From contig CAYMID010000003.1 of the NCBI GenBank assembly GCA_964390625.1, positions 1 to 45,555 of the forward strand: DNA of 45,555 nucleotides, read 5' to 3'. Positions 24,668-32,886 of the stretch are shown here, one piece after another (the first letter of the stretch is position 1; each line of letters starts with the position of its first letter). Under the pieces are notes generated by a model. That model searched no databases. It had not been told where the DNA came from and saw only the letters and a program-made list of their open reading frames with translations. Position numbers and translations under genes: made by a program. The stretch is from 2-12-FULL-41-16 sp964390625 (GTDB lineage Bacteria; Patescibacteriota; Patescibacteriia; Magasanikbacterales; UBA922).

Positions 24668-26059
24668 ATGAATTGGAAAGCCTTGGGCTACAAGGGGGCC
24701 TGGTACGCCTTGCGCGGACTTATGTATAGCAAACGAGCTCTGACTACAGCAGGGCGTTTTGGTTTACGTGCTATTAGACCAGCACAGCAGTGGTACCGCA
24801 CGGTAATTGGTTTCCGTCTATACAAGTTCTCCTTCTACTTTAGAAAACGGGCGGCCTTGATTGGTTTTGTTCGCAAGTACACTCCTGGTCATTTTTTTGC
24901 CCAACGTTACATTTTACAGCTACTTGCCTTGGGTTTGTTTTTATTTATCTGCTGGCCCCAAACCAAATTTTACCGACAACCTTTAGGATACAGTGAAATT
25001 CCTGGCCGCCAAACCTTACTGTACGCTTTGGTCGGTCCCGGCGAGCAAGATTTTGCAACCGACTTAACCACTAATGATGAGGTTTTAGTGAATGTATCCA
25101 CCCCCGAGCAATCATGGAGAGAAGGTTCAGTTAATGCTGAACTCAGTGGAGCCACCCATAGTTATATCTACGAAGACGTTAACCAGCCAAATACAGCCAA
25201 CTTTGCTTTGGTTAAACCCTACCGTACGGGACCAATACAAAACACGCCAATTATACACACGCCACGTTCCCGCGAAATTTTCGTATACACGGTCAAGCCG
25301 GGTGATGTGTTAGGAAGTATAGCTAGTCAGTTTGGTATAGCTGTAAATACAATCCTCGCTGCTAATAACTTAACAATTCGGTCAATCATTAAACCAGGCA
25401 ATAGCCTTAAAATTTTGCCGGTCGATGGTGTCACTCACACTGTAAAAAAAGGAGACACGCTATCCAAAATCGCCCTGGCATATGGTGCCAAGACTGGGGA
25501 CATTACTCAGTATAATAATCTAGGTGAGAGCGGCTCTGGTTTAACAATTGGTAAGGAAATCATTGTACCCTACGGTCGTGCCATTGTAACTGCAACCAAA
25601 CCAAGAGTTCCAACAAAGCCAAATGGATTGACGGTGACCGAAAGACCTGTTTCTGGGCAGCTTCCAGGATCGTCATTAGCTTCGGCTAACGCCTCTGGTT
25701 TTATTTGGCCGTCAGGAGCTACGATTGTTACCCAATACTATGGTTGGCAACATACGGGCATGGATATTGCAGGCAAAATTGGTTTACCGAACTATGCGGC
25801 CAAATCAGGTACGGTTGTAAAATCACAGTGCGGCTGGAATGGTGGATATGGTTGCTACATTATTCTTGACCATGGCAACGGTGTCCAAACTCTATACGGA
25901 CACAATACACAGCTTTTAGTTAGCCCAGGTGAATATGTAACACAGGGCCAAGTGATTGGTCTGCTGGGAAGCACTGGCCGGTCCACCGGTCCTCATTTGC
26001 ATTTCGAAGTCCGCATTAATGGTAAGCGAGTCAATCCTCTGACTTATATTAAACGCTAG
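24668..26059 (+). CDS. LysM-M23 peptidoglycan endopeptidase
   Basis: A 463-aa protein with a basic cytoplasmic head, a single anchor helix (residues 81-96) and a linker. Two LysM repeats follow (about 205-250, YTVKPGDVLGSIASQFGI; 256-301, HTVKKGDTLSKIALAYGA), then an M23 zinc peptidase (about 345-460). Metal and catalytic residues are visible as H362 and D366 in HTGMDIA, and H443/H445 in HLHFEV. YGHNTQLLVSPGEYVTQGQVIGLLGSTGRSTG is the M23 core. It should cleave peptide cross-links outside the membrane or activate amidases. The mRNA is probably near-leaderless. Confidence 0.93.
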   Translation: MNWKALGYKGAWYALRGLMYSKRALTTAGRFGLRAIRPAQQWYRTVIGFRLYKFSFYFRKRAALIGFVRKYTPGHFFAQRYILQLLALGLFLFICWPQTKFYRQPLGYSEIPGRQTLLYALVGPGEQDFATDLTTNDEVLVNVSTPEQSWREGSVNAELSGATHSYIYEDVNQPNTANFALVKPYRTGPIQNTPIIHTPRSREIFVYTVKPGDVLGSIASQFGIAVNTILAANNLTIRSIIKPGNSLKILPVDGVTHTVKKGDTLSKIALAYGAKTGDITQYNNLGESGSGLTIGKEIIVPYGRAIVTATKPRVPTKPNGLTVTERPVSGQLPGSSLASANASGFIWPSGATIVTQYYGWQHTGMDIAGKIGLPNYAAKSGTVVKSQCGWNGGYGCYIILDHGNGVQTLYGHNTQLLVSPGEYVTQGQVIGLLGSTGRSTGPHLHFEVRINGKRVNPLTYIKR

Positions 26060-27555
26060 GTCACGCCACGAAAAACGAGAGCTTCAGCTAGATGTTTTGC
26101 TTCTATGGTCGGAGCGTTAGCCAAATCAGCAATGGTTCTAGCTAAGCGTAATACGCGCACCAGACCACGAGCAGTTAATTGATACCGTTGATGTGCCTTT
26201 TCCAGTAGGGATTCTGCCTCATTTTTTAGCGGTCGCCAGGTACGAATTGTTCGCATTGTTAATTCGCCGTTTCGACACAGCTGTCGCGTGTATTGTGAAT
26301 TATGAGCGTGCAGCACCCGCTCTTGAATTCTGACCGAACTTTCGTTGTGGTTAACGTTGTTAATTTTTTCCCATTCAAGCCGCGGCACCTGAATGTGCAT
26401 ATCAATACGGTCCAATAAAGGGCCGCTAATTTTTTTGCGGTAGTTCAATATAGCAGTAGCGGAACAATTACAGCCTCGTTCTGGATCAGTAGCATATCCA
26501 CACGGGCACGGATTCTGACTTGCCACCAAAATCACCTGTGCAGGAAATTGAAGTGTGCTATGTGCGCGTGCAATCGTTACATAGCCATCCTCTAGTGGTT
26601 GGCGCAGTGATTCGAGAGTTGCTTGTGGGAATTCTGGTAATTCATCCAAAAATAAAACTCCGCGGTGTGCCAGTGAAATTTCTCCTGGGTGTGGATTACG
26701 CCCGCCACCGACCAACGCAGCGGCACTAGCGCTATGATGTGGCGCCCGAAACGGGCGTACTGATTGAATAGTCCGTAAATTAAATTGTCTACTAACTGAG
26801 TAAATACCCCCAACCTCAAGTTGTTCTTCGACAGTTAAAGGCGGAAGAATACTTGGCAAGGCCTTGGCCAGCATGGTTTTACCCGAACCAGGTGGCCCCG
26901 TTAGTAATACGTTATGCCCTCCGGCCGCGGCAATTTCCAAACCACGCTTGGCCATTTCTTGTCCCGCGATGTCCGCAAAATCCACCAAAGAATTTCCAAA
27001 GTCTGATTTAGGTTTAGTGAATGACGCAGGCACAATCAATGTTTTGCCCTGCAAATGTTTAATCGTTGCACTAAATGAAGTCACTGGAATTACCGTGATC
27101 TCTTTTACCAAAGCAGCTTCGACTGCGACTTCTGCCGGCACAATCACCTCGGTAAATCCCTGAGCCTTTGCAAAACGAACGACCGGCAAAACACCAGGCC
27201 CACCACGCACTGTCCCGTCGAGTGCTAACTCACCTATAATAATTGTCTTTTCGAGTCGTCCGGCATCAAAACTCAATTCAGCCGCACACATGCAAACCGC
27301 AATAGGCAAATCAAACCACGCACCTTCTTTACGAACACTCGCTGGCGCCAAATTTACCGTTATCCCCTTGCCATGCGGCCACATCAACTGCGTATTTTTC
27401 CACGCAATCCGAATACGTTCTTTCGACTCCTGAATGGTCGCGTCAGGTAGCCCCACTATCTGAAACCCTGGCCATCCCGGACTAATATCCACTTCCACTG
27501 TCACCAACGTTGCCTGCACACCAACCACGGCGGCAGAATAACCAATTACAAACAT
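26056..27555 (-). CDS. comM: ComM/YifB-type Mg-chelatase-like AAA+ ATPase
   Basis: A 499-aa protein. The N-terminal ChlI-like domain has VEVDISPGWPGFQIVGLPDATIQESKERIRIAWKN, followed by a Lon-like substrate-fold segment. The AAA+ core has Walker A GPPGSGKTMLAKALPSILPP, FRAPHHSASAAALVGGG, Walker B-type LAHRGVLFLDELPEF and NPCPCGYATDPERGCNC. The C-terminal ChlI domain has RAHQRYQLTARGLVRVLRLARTIADL-like sequence. ComM is a branch-migration helicase helping integrate DNA during natural transformation. A GGAGG site precedes ATG 27555. It lies directly downstream of dnaN. Confidence 0.9.
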   Translation of the reverse strand: MFVIGYSAAVVGVQATLVTVEVDISPGWPGFQIVGLPDATIQESKERIRIAWKNTQLMWPHGKGITVNLAPASVRKEGAWFDLPIAVCMCAAELSFDAGRLEKTIIIGELALDGTVRGGPGVLPVVRFAKAQGFTEVIVPAEVAVEAALVKEITVIPVTSFSATIKHLQGKTLIVPASFTKPKSDFGNSLVDFADIAGQEMAKRGLEIAAAGGHNVLLTGPPGSGKTMLAKALPSILPPLTVEEQLEVGGIYSVSRQFNLRTIQSVRPFRAPHHSASAAALVGGGRNPHPGEISLAHRGVLFLDELPEFPQATLESLRQPLEDGYVTIARAHSTLQFPAQVILVASQNPCPCGYATDPERGCNCSATAILNYRKKISGPLLDRIDMHIQVPRLEWEKINNVNHNESSVRIQERVLHAHNSQYTRQLCRNGELTMRTIRTWRPLKNEAESLLEKAHQRYQLTARGLVRVLRLARTIADLANAPTIEAKHLAEALVFRGVT

Positions 27556-27572
27556 AGCCCTCCTTTTAAAAA

Positions 27573-28697
27573 TTATTGCCTAATCGGCATGACGATATAT
27601 AAAAAATCAGTATTTTCTTTTGGTCGCAACACGCACGGCGCATCGGCGTTGTTCACACCAAACTCAACACTATCAGTATCAATATGTTGCAAGCCATCCA
27701 ACACATATCGATGATTGAGCAAAATTGCGTTTGCATCCCCAACAACTTCAGCATCAATTTCCGAAGTATGTTCACCGGTTTGAGCGTTAGTAGCCGAAAC
27801 CTTTACTGCGCCAGGAGCGTTGGTAATCGCAAACGAAACGGCATTTACACCAGCCGCAGTAAACATACTGGCGGCCTTAATTTTATTACTCATTTGTGCA
27901 ACCGGAAATGTGGCTAGAGTTTTAAATGAGTTGGGGATAATTTGTGCATAGTCTGGATATCTTCCTTGAATCAATCGCGCAGTCATTTCGAAGTTATTAA
28001 AACGAATGGCAATTTGGTTTTGACTTACCCATAAACGAACTTGTTGCTCCCCGTCCGTTCCACCTGTACCCAACAAACGAGTCAACTCATAAGCTACCCG
28101 TCCCGGTACAATACACTTGATTTCAGCGTCTGTACCCTGTACTACGGGCACCCGTGCTTCGGCCAAACGATAAGAATCAGTAGCCGCCAACATTAGGCCC
28201 GAATAACGCTCGGTTAAAAAAGAAAAAAGAACACCAGACAATTCTGGACGGATTTCGTTTTTTGAAACTGCAACAACTGTTTTAGTTAATGCTTCACGAA
28301 GAGGCTTTGCCGCAAGCACATAGGCATGATCCTCCTCGATTTGAGGCAAGACCGGAAATTCGTCGGCTGGTAAACCTTTAATTTTAGTTTTTGAGGCTCC
28401 GGCGCCGAGTTGTAGTTGACCATTTTCCCATACAATCTCGACTTGTTCTTGATTCAACAAATTAATTGATTCAGCTAGCATTCTAGCTGGAACCGTAGCT
28501 GCGCCAACTTCATCAACTCGCGCGCGAACTTGAGCTCGAATAGCAACTTCTAAGTTTGTTGAAATAAACTCAACCTTGGACTCGGATGCTTGAATCAAAA
28601 CATTACCCAAAATTGGTAAATGCGCGTGCTTACCGGCTAGGGGGGTAGTCAAATCCAATGCGTTTTTCAAGTTATCCCGAGTACAGGTAAAGCGCAT
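27573..28697 (-). CDS. dnaN: DNA polymerase III beta subunit (sliding clamp)
   Basis: 374 aa, the usual length for a beta clamp with three similar domains. It opens MRFTCTRDNLKNALDLTTPLAGKHAHLPILGNVLI and contains SGVLFSF, LAATDSYRLAEARVP, FNNFEMTARLIQGRYPDYAQIIP and the C-terminal FLYIVMPIRQ (clamp MP-R ending). It tethers polymerase to DNA. It is downstream of dnaA with the origin between them. Confidence 0.96.
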   Translation of the reverse strand: MRFTCTRDNLKNALDLTTPLAGKHAHLPILGNVLIQASESKVEFISTNLEVAIRAQVRARVDEVGAATVPARMLAESINLLNQEQVEIVWENGQLQLGAGASKTKIKGLPADEFPVLPQIEEDHAYVLAAKPLREALTKTVVAVSKNEIRPELSGVLFSFLTERYSGLMLAATDSYRLAEARVPVVQGTDAEIKCIVPGRVAYELTRLLGTGGTDGEQQVRLWVSQNQIAIRFNNFEMTARLIQGRYPDYAQIIPNSFKTLATFPVAQMSNKIKAASMFTAAGVNAVSFAITNAPGAVKVSATNAQTGEHTSEIDAEVVGDANAILLNHRYVLDGLQHIDTDSVEFGVNNADAPCVLRPKENTDFLYIVMPIRQ

Positions 28698-28977
28698 ATT
28701 GGTTATATTTATAAAATTTTTTAATAATAGTAATAGTAGTAGCTGTGCAAAAGTGGATAAGCTGATTTTTTTTAGCTAACACTTGCACTGATTTGGCTCA
28801 TTCGGGGTGTGTAGAAACAGGGACTACATCTTGCGCAAATTCGGGATAACTTTGGTTGGTTGAGTAGCACTGTGTATAAGTTTTGAATTATGCACTGGGC
28901 TGTTGAAAATTCTGTGCATGATTTGTCCAAAATTTTATCCACCTGTTAATTTAACTTATCCCCAATTTTGTGAATAA
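28698..28977. other. replication origin (oriC) candidate between dnaA and dnaN
   Basis: DnaA-box-like 9-mers: TGTGCAAAA 28744, AGTGGATAA 28752, TGTGTATAA 28871 (exact), TTATGCACT 28888, TGTGCATGA 28913, TTATCCACC 28935, TTATCCCCA 28956 and TGTGAATAA 28969 (exact). Next to the first pair is 28722-28742, seven trinucleotides TAA/TAG read on the plus strand. Then comes an AT-only-like stretch at 28698-28721. The order box - short GC segment - trios - AT-rich element matches the basal unwinding system known from Bacillus subtilis. Confidence 0.85.
28722..28742 (+). repeat. DnaA-trio array
   Basis: TAATAATAGTAATAGTAGTAG reads as seven TAA/TAG triplets, i.e. 3'-GAT/AAT-5' trios starting from the DnaA-box side. 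DnaA filaments are known to load on such trios on single-stranded DNA. Confidence 0.75.
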
Positions 28978-30417
28978 CTATGGGGTATTGGCGTACAGTC
29001 GTTGTTTGATCATGTCCACATCTTGTTTAAGTTTAAGGTCACTGTCGAGCTCACGTTCTACCTTACTGTGGGCGTGCATGGCAGTAGTGTGGTCGCGTTT
29101 TCCGAGCTCTTCGCCAATAGCAGGAAAAGATAGCTTAAGCTCTTCGCGGAGCAAATACATAATCACTTGGCGAGGGAAGGCAATACGTTTTTCACGACTC
29201 TTTCCGGTAATGTCCTCTAATTTTACATCGTAAAATCGACTAACTTCGGCCACTAATTCGCGTGGGGTGAGTGAACGTCGCATGTTTTGTTCGGCGTAGC
29301 TGGTTAAGATGCTCCGCACACTATCAATGGTGGGCTCAATGTTACGAAGTTGGTGCATGGCGATCACTTTGTTCAAGGCGCCCTCTAATTCACGAATGTT
29401 ATTCTGAACATTCGTTGCAATTAGTTGGAGTAATTCAACCTTGATCGGGAATTCTTTTTCTTGACATTTAGCTTGCAAAATAGCAACGCGAGTCTCTAGG
29501 TCAGGGGTCGAAATGTCGGCGATCATCCCCCACTCCAAACGGCTGCGTAGGCGGTCGTCCAGGCCTGGGATTGCCTTTGGTGGCCGATCACTGGTTAAAA
29601 CTACCTGCCTACCCTGTTGGTGTAATTCGTTGAATGTGTGGAAGAATTCCTCTTGTGTTTGTTCTTTACCGCCAATAAATTGGATGTCGTCAATTAAAAG
29701 GAGATCAACATTGCGGTATCGATCCTTGAATTCGCGGGCACGACCTTCTTTAACTGCACCGATAAATTCGTTAGTGAATTTTTCAGAGCTAACATACATT
29801 ATTTTGGTGGCTGGATTAGCCTCGAGCATAGTATGGCCAATCGCTTGGAGCAGGTGGGTTTTACCAAGTCCGACTCCGCCATAAATAAAGAGTGGGTTAT
29901 AGGCTTCACCCGGACGAGCCGCAACCGCTTGGGCTGCAGCGTGGGCCAGTTCATTGCCTTTACCAACCACAAACATGGAGAAAGTATATTTAGGGTTAAG
30001 TCCAAATTGCTGAAGTAAAGCAGTGTGACGGGGGTTGTTAGTTGAGGGTGTGATAGGTTGGCTAGTACCTATGGTTGGTTGAGCGCTGGTGGCAGTAGTA
30101 TTGTGTGAAGAGACGGTAATCTCTGGTGCCGCCGAAGGACTAGCACACTCCTGCTCAGCGACATTTTTAATATTTTCTACTACGTAACTAACCTTGCGAA
30201 TTGGCTTCCCGGTAATTCGTTCTAAAGATTTAACCACGTCAGTGTGGAATTTTTTTTCAAACCACGATTTGGTAAAATCCTGTGGTACACATACGACCAC
30301 TTCTCCACTATCAAATGAACGAATTCCGGTTTGTCTAAACCAGGTCGTAAAGTTTGCCTTAGTTAGTTTTAGCTCAAATTCAGCCAAAACTGCCTGCCAG
30401 ATTTCGTAGTTTGTCAT
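28978..30417 (-). CDS. dnaA: chromosomal replication initiator DnaA
   Basis: 479 aa with all four domains: domain I (MTNYEIWQAVLAEFELKLTKANFTTWFRQT), a Ser/Thr-rich domain II linker (about 90-140), and AAA+ domain III with Walker A GGVGLGKTHLLQAIG, Walker B VDLLLIDDIQFIGG and the arginine-finger region LDDRLRSRLEWG. Domain IV has the DNA-binding signature KRDHTTAMHAHSKVE. It opens the origin and may autoregulate through the DnaA boxes upstream of its gene (30488-30516). ATG at 30417 is the only plausible start. Confidence 0.97.
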   Translation of the reverse strand: MTNYEIWQAVLAEFELKLTKANFTTWFRQTGIRSFDSGEVVVCVPQDFTKSWFEKKFHTDVVKSLERITGKPIRKVSYVVENIKNVAEQECASPSAAPEITVSSHNTTATSAQPTIGTSQPITPSTNNPRHTALLQQFGLNPKYTFSMFVVGKGNELAHAAAQAVAARPGEAYNPLFIYGGVGLGKTHLLQAIGHTMLEANPATKIMYVSSEKFTNEFIGAVKEGRAREFKDRYRNVDLLLIDDIQFIGGKEQTQEEFFHTFNELHQQGRQVVLTSDRPPKAIPGLDDRLRSRLEWGMIADISTPDLETRVAILQAKCQEKEFPIKVELLQLIATNVQNNIRELEGALNKVIAMHQLRNIEPTIDSVRSILTSYAEQNMRRSLTPRELVAEVSRFYDVKLEDITGKSREKRIAFPRQVIMYLLREELKLSFPAIGEELGKRDHTTAMHAHSKVERELDSDLKLKQDVDMIKQRLYANTP

Positions 30418-30477
30418 AAGTTACCCCATTGTAACACAGTTTAGATAAAGCAAAAATTGTGTAGATTTAGACAAAAA

Positions 30478-30516
30478 GTGGGTAAGCTGGGGATAAACTG
30501 TGGACATTGTGGATAA
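30478..30516. promoter_or_regulatory. DnaA-box-like sites upstream of dnaA
   Basis: TGGGGATAA (30488-30496, one mismatch), TGTGGACAT (30499-30507, weak) and TGTGGATAA (30508-30516, exact). They lie in the dnaA-rpmH divergent spacer. With the dnaA-dnaN array they give a bipartite arrangement like that of Bacillus. Confidence 0.65.
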
Positions 30517-30547
30517 GTATGGTAATTGGCTAAATTTTAAGGCTACA

Positions 30548-30576
30548 TTGACAAAAAAAATTATTGCCAGTATACT
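30548..30576 (+). promoter_or_regulatory. promoter of rpmH
   Basis: TTGACA (30548-30553), 17 bases, TATACT (30571-30576), 23 bases before ATG 30600. Confidence 0.85.
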
Positions 30577-30599
30577 GTGTATATTATTTCTTTCTTGGT

Positions 30600-30776
30600 A
30601 TGCCTAAACGTACTTATCAACCAAAAAAACGTACCCGGGCTAAGGTTCATGGCTTCCGTTCGCGGATGGCCACAAAGACTGGCCGGACCGTATTAAGTCG
30701 CCGTCGTGCCAAAGGCCGCAAGCGCCTTACGGTTAGCGACGAACTCAAGGGTAAGCGTACTCGCAAGACCCGCTAA
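30600..30776 (+). CDS. rpmH: ribosomal protein bL34
   Basis: 58 aa, MPKRTYQPKKRTRAKVHGF followed by RSRMATKTGRTVLSRRRAKGRKRLTV. It has the usual L34 core plus a basic C-terminal extension (SDELKGKRTRKTR) beyond the typical 44-47 residues. ATG 30600 is chosen because an upstream in-frame ATG (30564) lies between the -35 and -10 boxes. It is followed by an intrinsic terminator and then rnpA. Confidence 0.96.
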   Translation: MPKRTYQPKKRTRAKVHGFRSRMATKTGRTVLSRRRAKGRKRLTVSDELKGKRTRKTR

Positions 30777-30781
30777 AGAAC

Positions 30782-30810
30782 AGTCCCGACCCAGTCGGGA
30801 CTATTTTTTT
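30782..30810 (+). terminator. terminator abutting the rnpA start codon
   Basis: AGTCCCGAC (30782-30790) and GTCGGGACT (30794-30802) form a perfect 9-bp stem with a 3-base loop, then ATTTTTTT. The next base is the A of the rnpA ATG. It probably sets rpmH:rnpA stoichiometry by partial read-through. Confidence 0.88.
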
Positions 30811-31188
30811 ATGCTCCCTCGCTCTAATCGCCTTACGCGCACGCGTGACTTTGAACTCTTGTTTGCTCAAGGGCGTTTTGCTGGTGGGGCATTTGTTACG
30901 CTTAAGTTTTGGAAAATCGATCCAGATTTTGCGCCTAAGCGTGCACTTACCACCGCCGACCTTAAAATCGGAATTTTGGTAAGCAAAAAAGTCAGTAAGC
31001 GGGCTGTAATTCGTAACCGCCTCAAGCGCCAAGTGCGCGAGATTATTCGTCTGTTGTTGCTATCGGGTCGAATTCCGGTTGGTTACCTACTCGCCTTTAG
31101 TATTAAGGTAGAGGCCAAAGACCAGCCATACCAAACTTTAGAGGCCGATGTTATGGCTGTGTTACAGCGTGCCCGTTTACTATTGTAG
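30811..31188 (+). CDS. rnpA: ribonuclease P protein component
   Basis: 125 aa, MLPRSNRLTRTRDFELLFAQGRFAGGAFVTLKFW, then KIGILVSKKVSKRAVIRNRLKRQVREIIR, the RNR-containing signature of RnpA. It binds RNase P RNA in tRNA 5' maturation. ATG 30811 is chosen over the long upstream extension, which overlaps rpmH. It begins directly after the terminator T-run. yidD starts 1 base after its stop. Confidence 0.93.
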   Translation: MLPRSNRLTRTRDFELLFAQGRFAGGAFVTLKFWKIDPDFAPKRALTTADLKIGILVSKKVSKRAVIRNRLKRQVREIIRLLLLSGRIPVGYLLAFSIKVEAKDQPYQTLEADVMAVLQRARLLL

Positions 31189-31189
31189 T

Positions 31190-31453
31190 ATGGGTGTTTG
31201 GAGCACTGTCGTGCGATTACCGCGACTCCCCATCCTCTGGCTGATTCGGTTATATCAGCGTACAATTTCGCCAGACCATGGCTGGTTCAAGCATTTGTAC
31301 AAGCCCTACGGGTTTTGCCGATTCACGCCAACTTGTAGCCAGTATGGGTACGAAGTGATCGCGCGGGACGGTTTGGTTCGGGGTGTGCCCAAAACAGTGT
31401 GGCGGATTATCCGCTGTAATCCCTGGAATCCAGGTGGTGAGGATAAACCCTGA
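31190..31453 (+). CDS. yidD: YidD membrane-insertion efficiency factor
   Basis: 87 aa: LPRLPILWLIRLYQRTISPDHGWFKHLYKPYGFCRFTPTCSQYGYEVIARDGLVRGVPKTVWRIIRCNPWNPGG. The conserved RFTPTCSQY and RCNPW motifs with three Cys define YidD. It assists YidC-dependent insertion. yidC itself, which usually follows, is absent from this position; the convergent tig gene is next. Confidence 0.95.
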   Translation: MGVWSTVVRLPRLPILWLIRLYQRTISPDHGWFKHLYKPYGFCRFTPTCSQYGYEVIARDGLVRGVPKTVWRIIRCNPWNPGGEDKP

Positions 31454-31470
31454 ATAACGTGTGCATAAAA

Positions 31471-31500
31471 AAACATCTCGTTGTGGCGAGATGTTTTTGT
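31471..31500. terminator. bidirectional terminator yidD/tig
   Basis: AAACATCTCG and CGAGATGTTT are exact complements around TTGTGG, with flanking A- and T-runs. Confidence 0.92.
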
Positions 31501-31515
31501 ATACGATATTGTAGA

Positions 31516-32799
31516 CTATTTCTGGATAGTTTGTTCTTTGAGCCAAGCAATTACTTTGCGGTTTTGGACAATGCTGTGAATAGTTTCGTGTACTTCTGGG
31601 TTATCTAGCTGCTTAATGTACTCAGGATTGTCTTTGTAGGTTTCCTTCATGTGGGCGATTTCGGCCGCTACCTCGTCCTCGGTCGCAAATAAATTTTGCT
31701 CTTTGGCAATTTGGCGAGAGGTCAAGGCTGCCTTGGCGCGTTTGATCGCCTGGTCCTTAAAGCCTTCTTCGATTTCGGCTTGGGTTTTCTTGATGTCATT
31801 TAAATACTGCTCTATGGTAACACCATTGCGTTCCAAGTCACGAGTAAGTTCGTAGAACATTTTGCGACGTTCAGCGTCGATCAGGACTTCGGGGATTTCG
31901 CCAAACTCAGATTGAGCGACTACTGCATCTAGCATTTCGATTTCTGCTTGCTGGTCTGCTTTTTGGGCAGACTCGCGACCCAAATTAGTGCGCAATAATT
32001 CGCGTAATTTTTCGACACTTTCCTGGCCTAAGGCTTTGGCAAAAGTCTCGTCCAAAGCTGGTAACTGACGTTCAAAAATATCGTGAGCCTTTACCTTGAA
32101 GTCCACGGTTTTGCCAGCCAAGTGCTTTTGGTAGTGAGAGGCAGGAAAATCAAGCGAAAATTCGCGTTCCTCGCCTTTTTTCATACCTTTCACCTTTTCG
32201 TTAAAGCCAGGAATGTAGTGCTCTTCGGACAAATAAACACGGTAATTTTTGGCCTGACCGCCCTCGACTGGAACTTTATCCAGGAACATATTCATGTCGA
32301 GCAAGATCATGTCTTCGGCGGTGGCTTCGCCTTCTTTAATGACCTCTTTGGCCTGCAATTTGCGGAGGTTATCCACGACTTCGTCCACCTGGGTGTCGGT
32401 TACTGGTTTTTCTTCGCGCTTGATTTTGATCTTTTTAAGATCAGCGAGCTTCACCTCTGGAACCAAAGAAGCTACCGCGACGTAGACAATGTCGTTGCCA
32501 GGGGCCATTTTCTGCAAGTCTACTTTTGGCATCCCAACCACATCGAGCTTTTCGGCCATGATTGCTTGGTAGTACGTTTCTTTGACCAGGGGCTCGAGGG
32601 CCTCTTGGAGCAAAGCCATTTCGCCAACCGTCCGCTTAACGAGGTCAAACGGGGCCTTGCCAGGGCGGAACCCAGCGATTTTTTGGCGTTGAGAAATGCG
32701 TTCGGCTGCCTTTACTAACTGGCCCTGGTATTCGGCTGGGGTAATAGTAATGGTTAACTCGACCTGTGACTGAGGTAAATCTTTGCGAGTGTGAGACAT
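31516..32799 (-). CDS. tig: trigger factor chaperone
   Basis: 427 aa. The ribosome-binding domain has the loop GFRPGKAP (signature GFRxGxxP). The FKBP-like PPIase domain follows (about 160-245, GEATAEDMILLDMNMF... VKGMKKGEEREFSLDFP), then the helical chaperone domain to the end (LFATEDEVAAEIAHMKETYKDNPEYIKQL). It binds nascent chains at the exit tunnel. No Shine-Dalgarno is seen at ATG 32799. It is divergent from polA. Confidence 0.95.
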   Translation of the reverse strand: MSHTRKDLPQSQVELTITITPAEYQGQLVKAAERISQRQKIAGFRPGKAPFDLVKRTVGEMALLQEALEPLVKETYYQAIMAEKLDVVGMPKVDLQKMAPGNDIVYVAVASLVPEVKLADLKKIKIKREEKPVTDTQVDEVVDNLRKLQAKEVIKEGEATAEDMILLDMNMFLDKVPVEGGQAKNYRVYLSEEHYIPGFNEKVKGMKKGEEREFSLDFPASHYQKHLAGKTVDFKVKAHDIFERQLPALDETFAKALGQESVEKLRELLRTNLGRESAQKADQQAEIEMLDAVVAQSEFGEIPEVLIDAERRKMFYELTRDLERNGVTIEQYLNDIKKTQAEIEEGFKDQAIKRAKAALTSRQIAKEQNLFATEDEVAAEIAHMKETYKDNPEYIKQLDNPEVHETIHSIVQNRKVIAWLKEQTIQK

Positions 32800-32886
32800 A
32801 AAATGGCTAAAATACGGAAAAAGTGGGGTAATTATGCGCCTCTATGGTCAAAAAGTCAAGCGTGATATACTGAGGAATATTTTTCT

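Noticed and set aside
30706..30810. Long N-terminal extension of rnpA into rpmH
   Set aside because: It would translate rpmH out of frame and the terminator hairpin. The conserved protein starts at ATG 30811.
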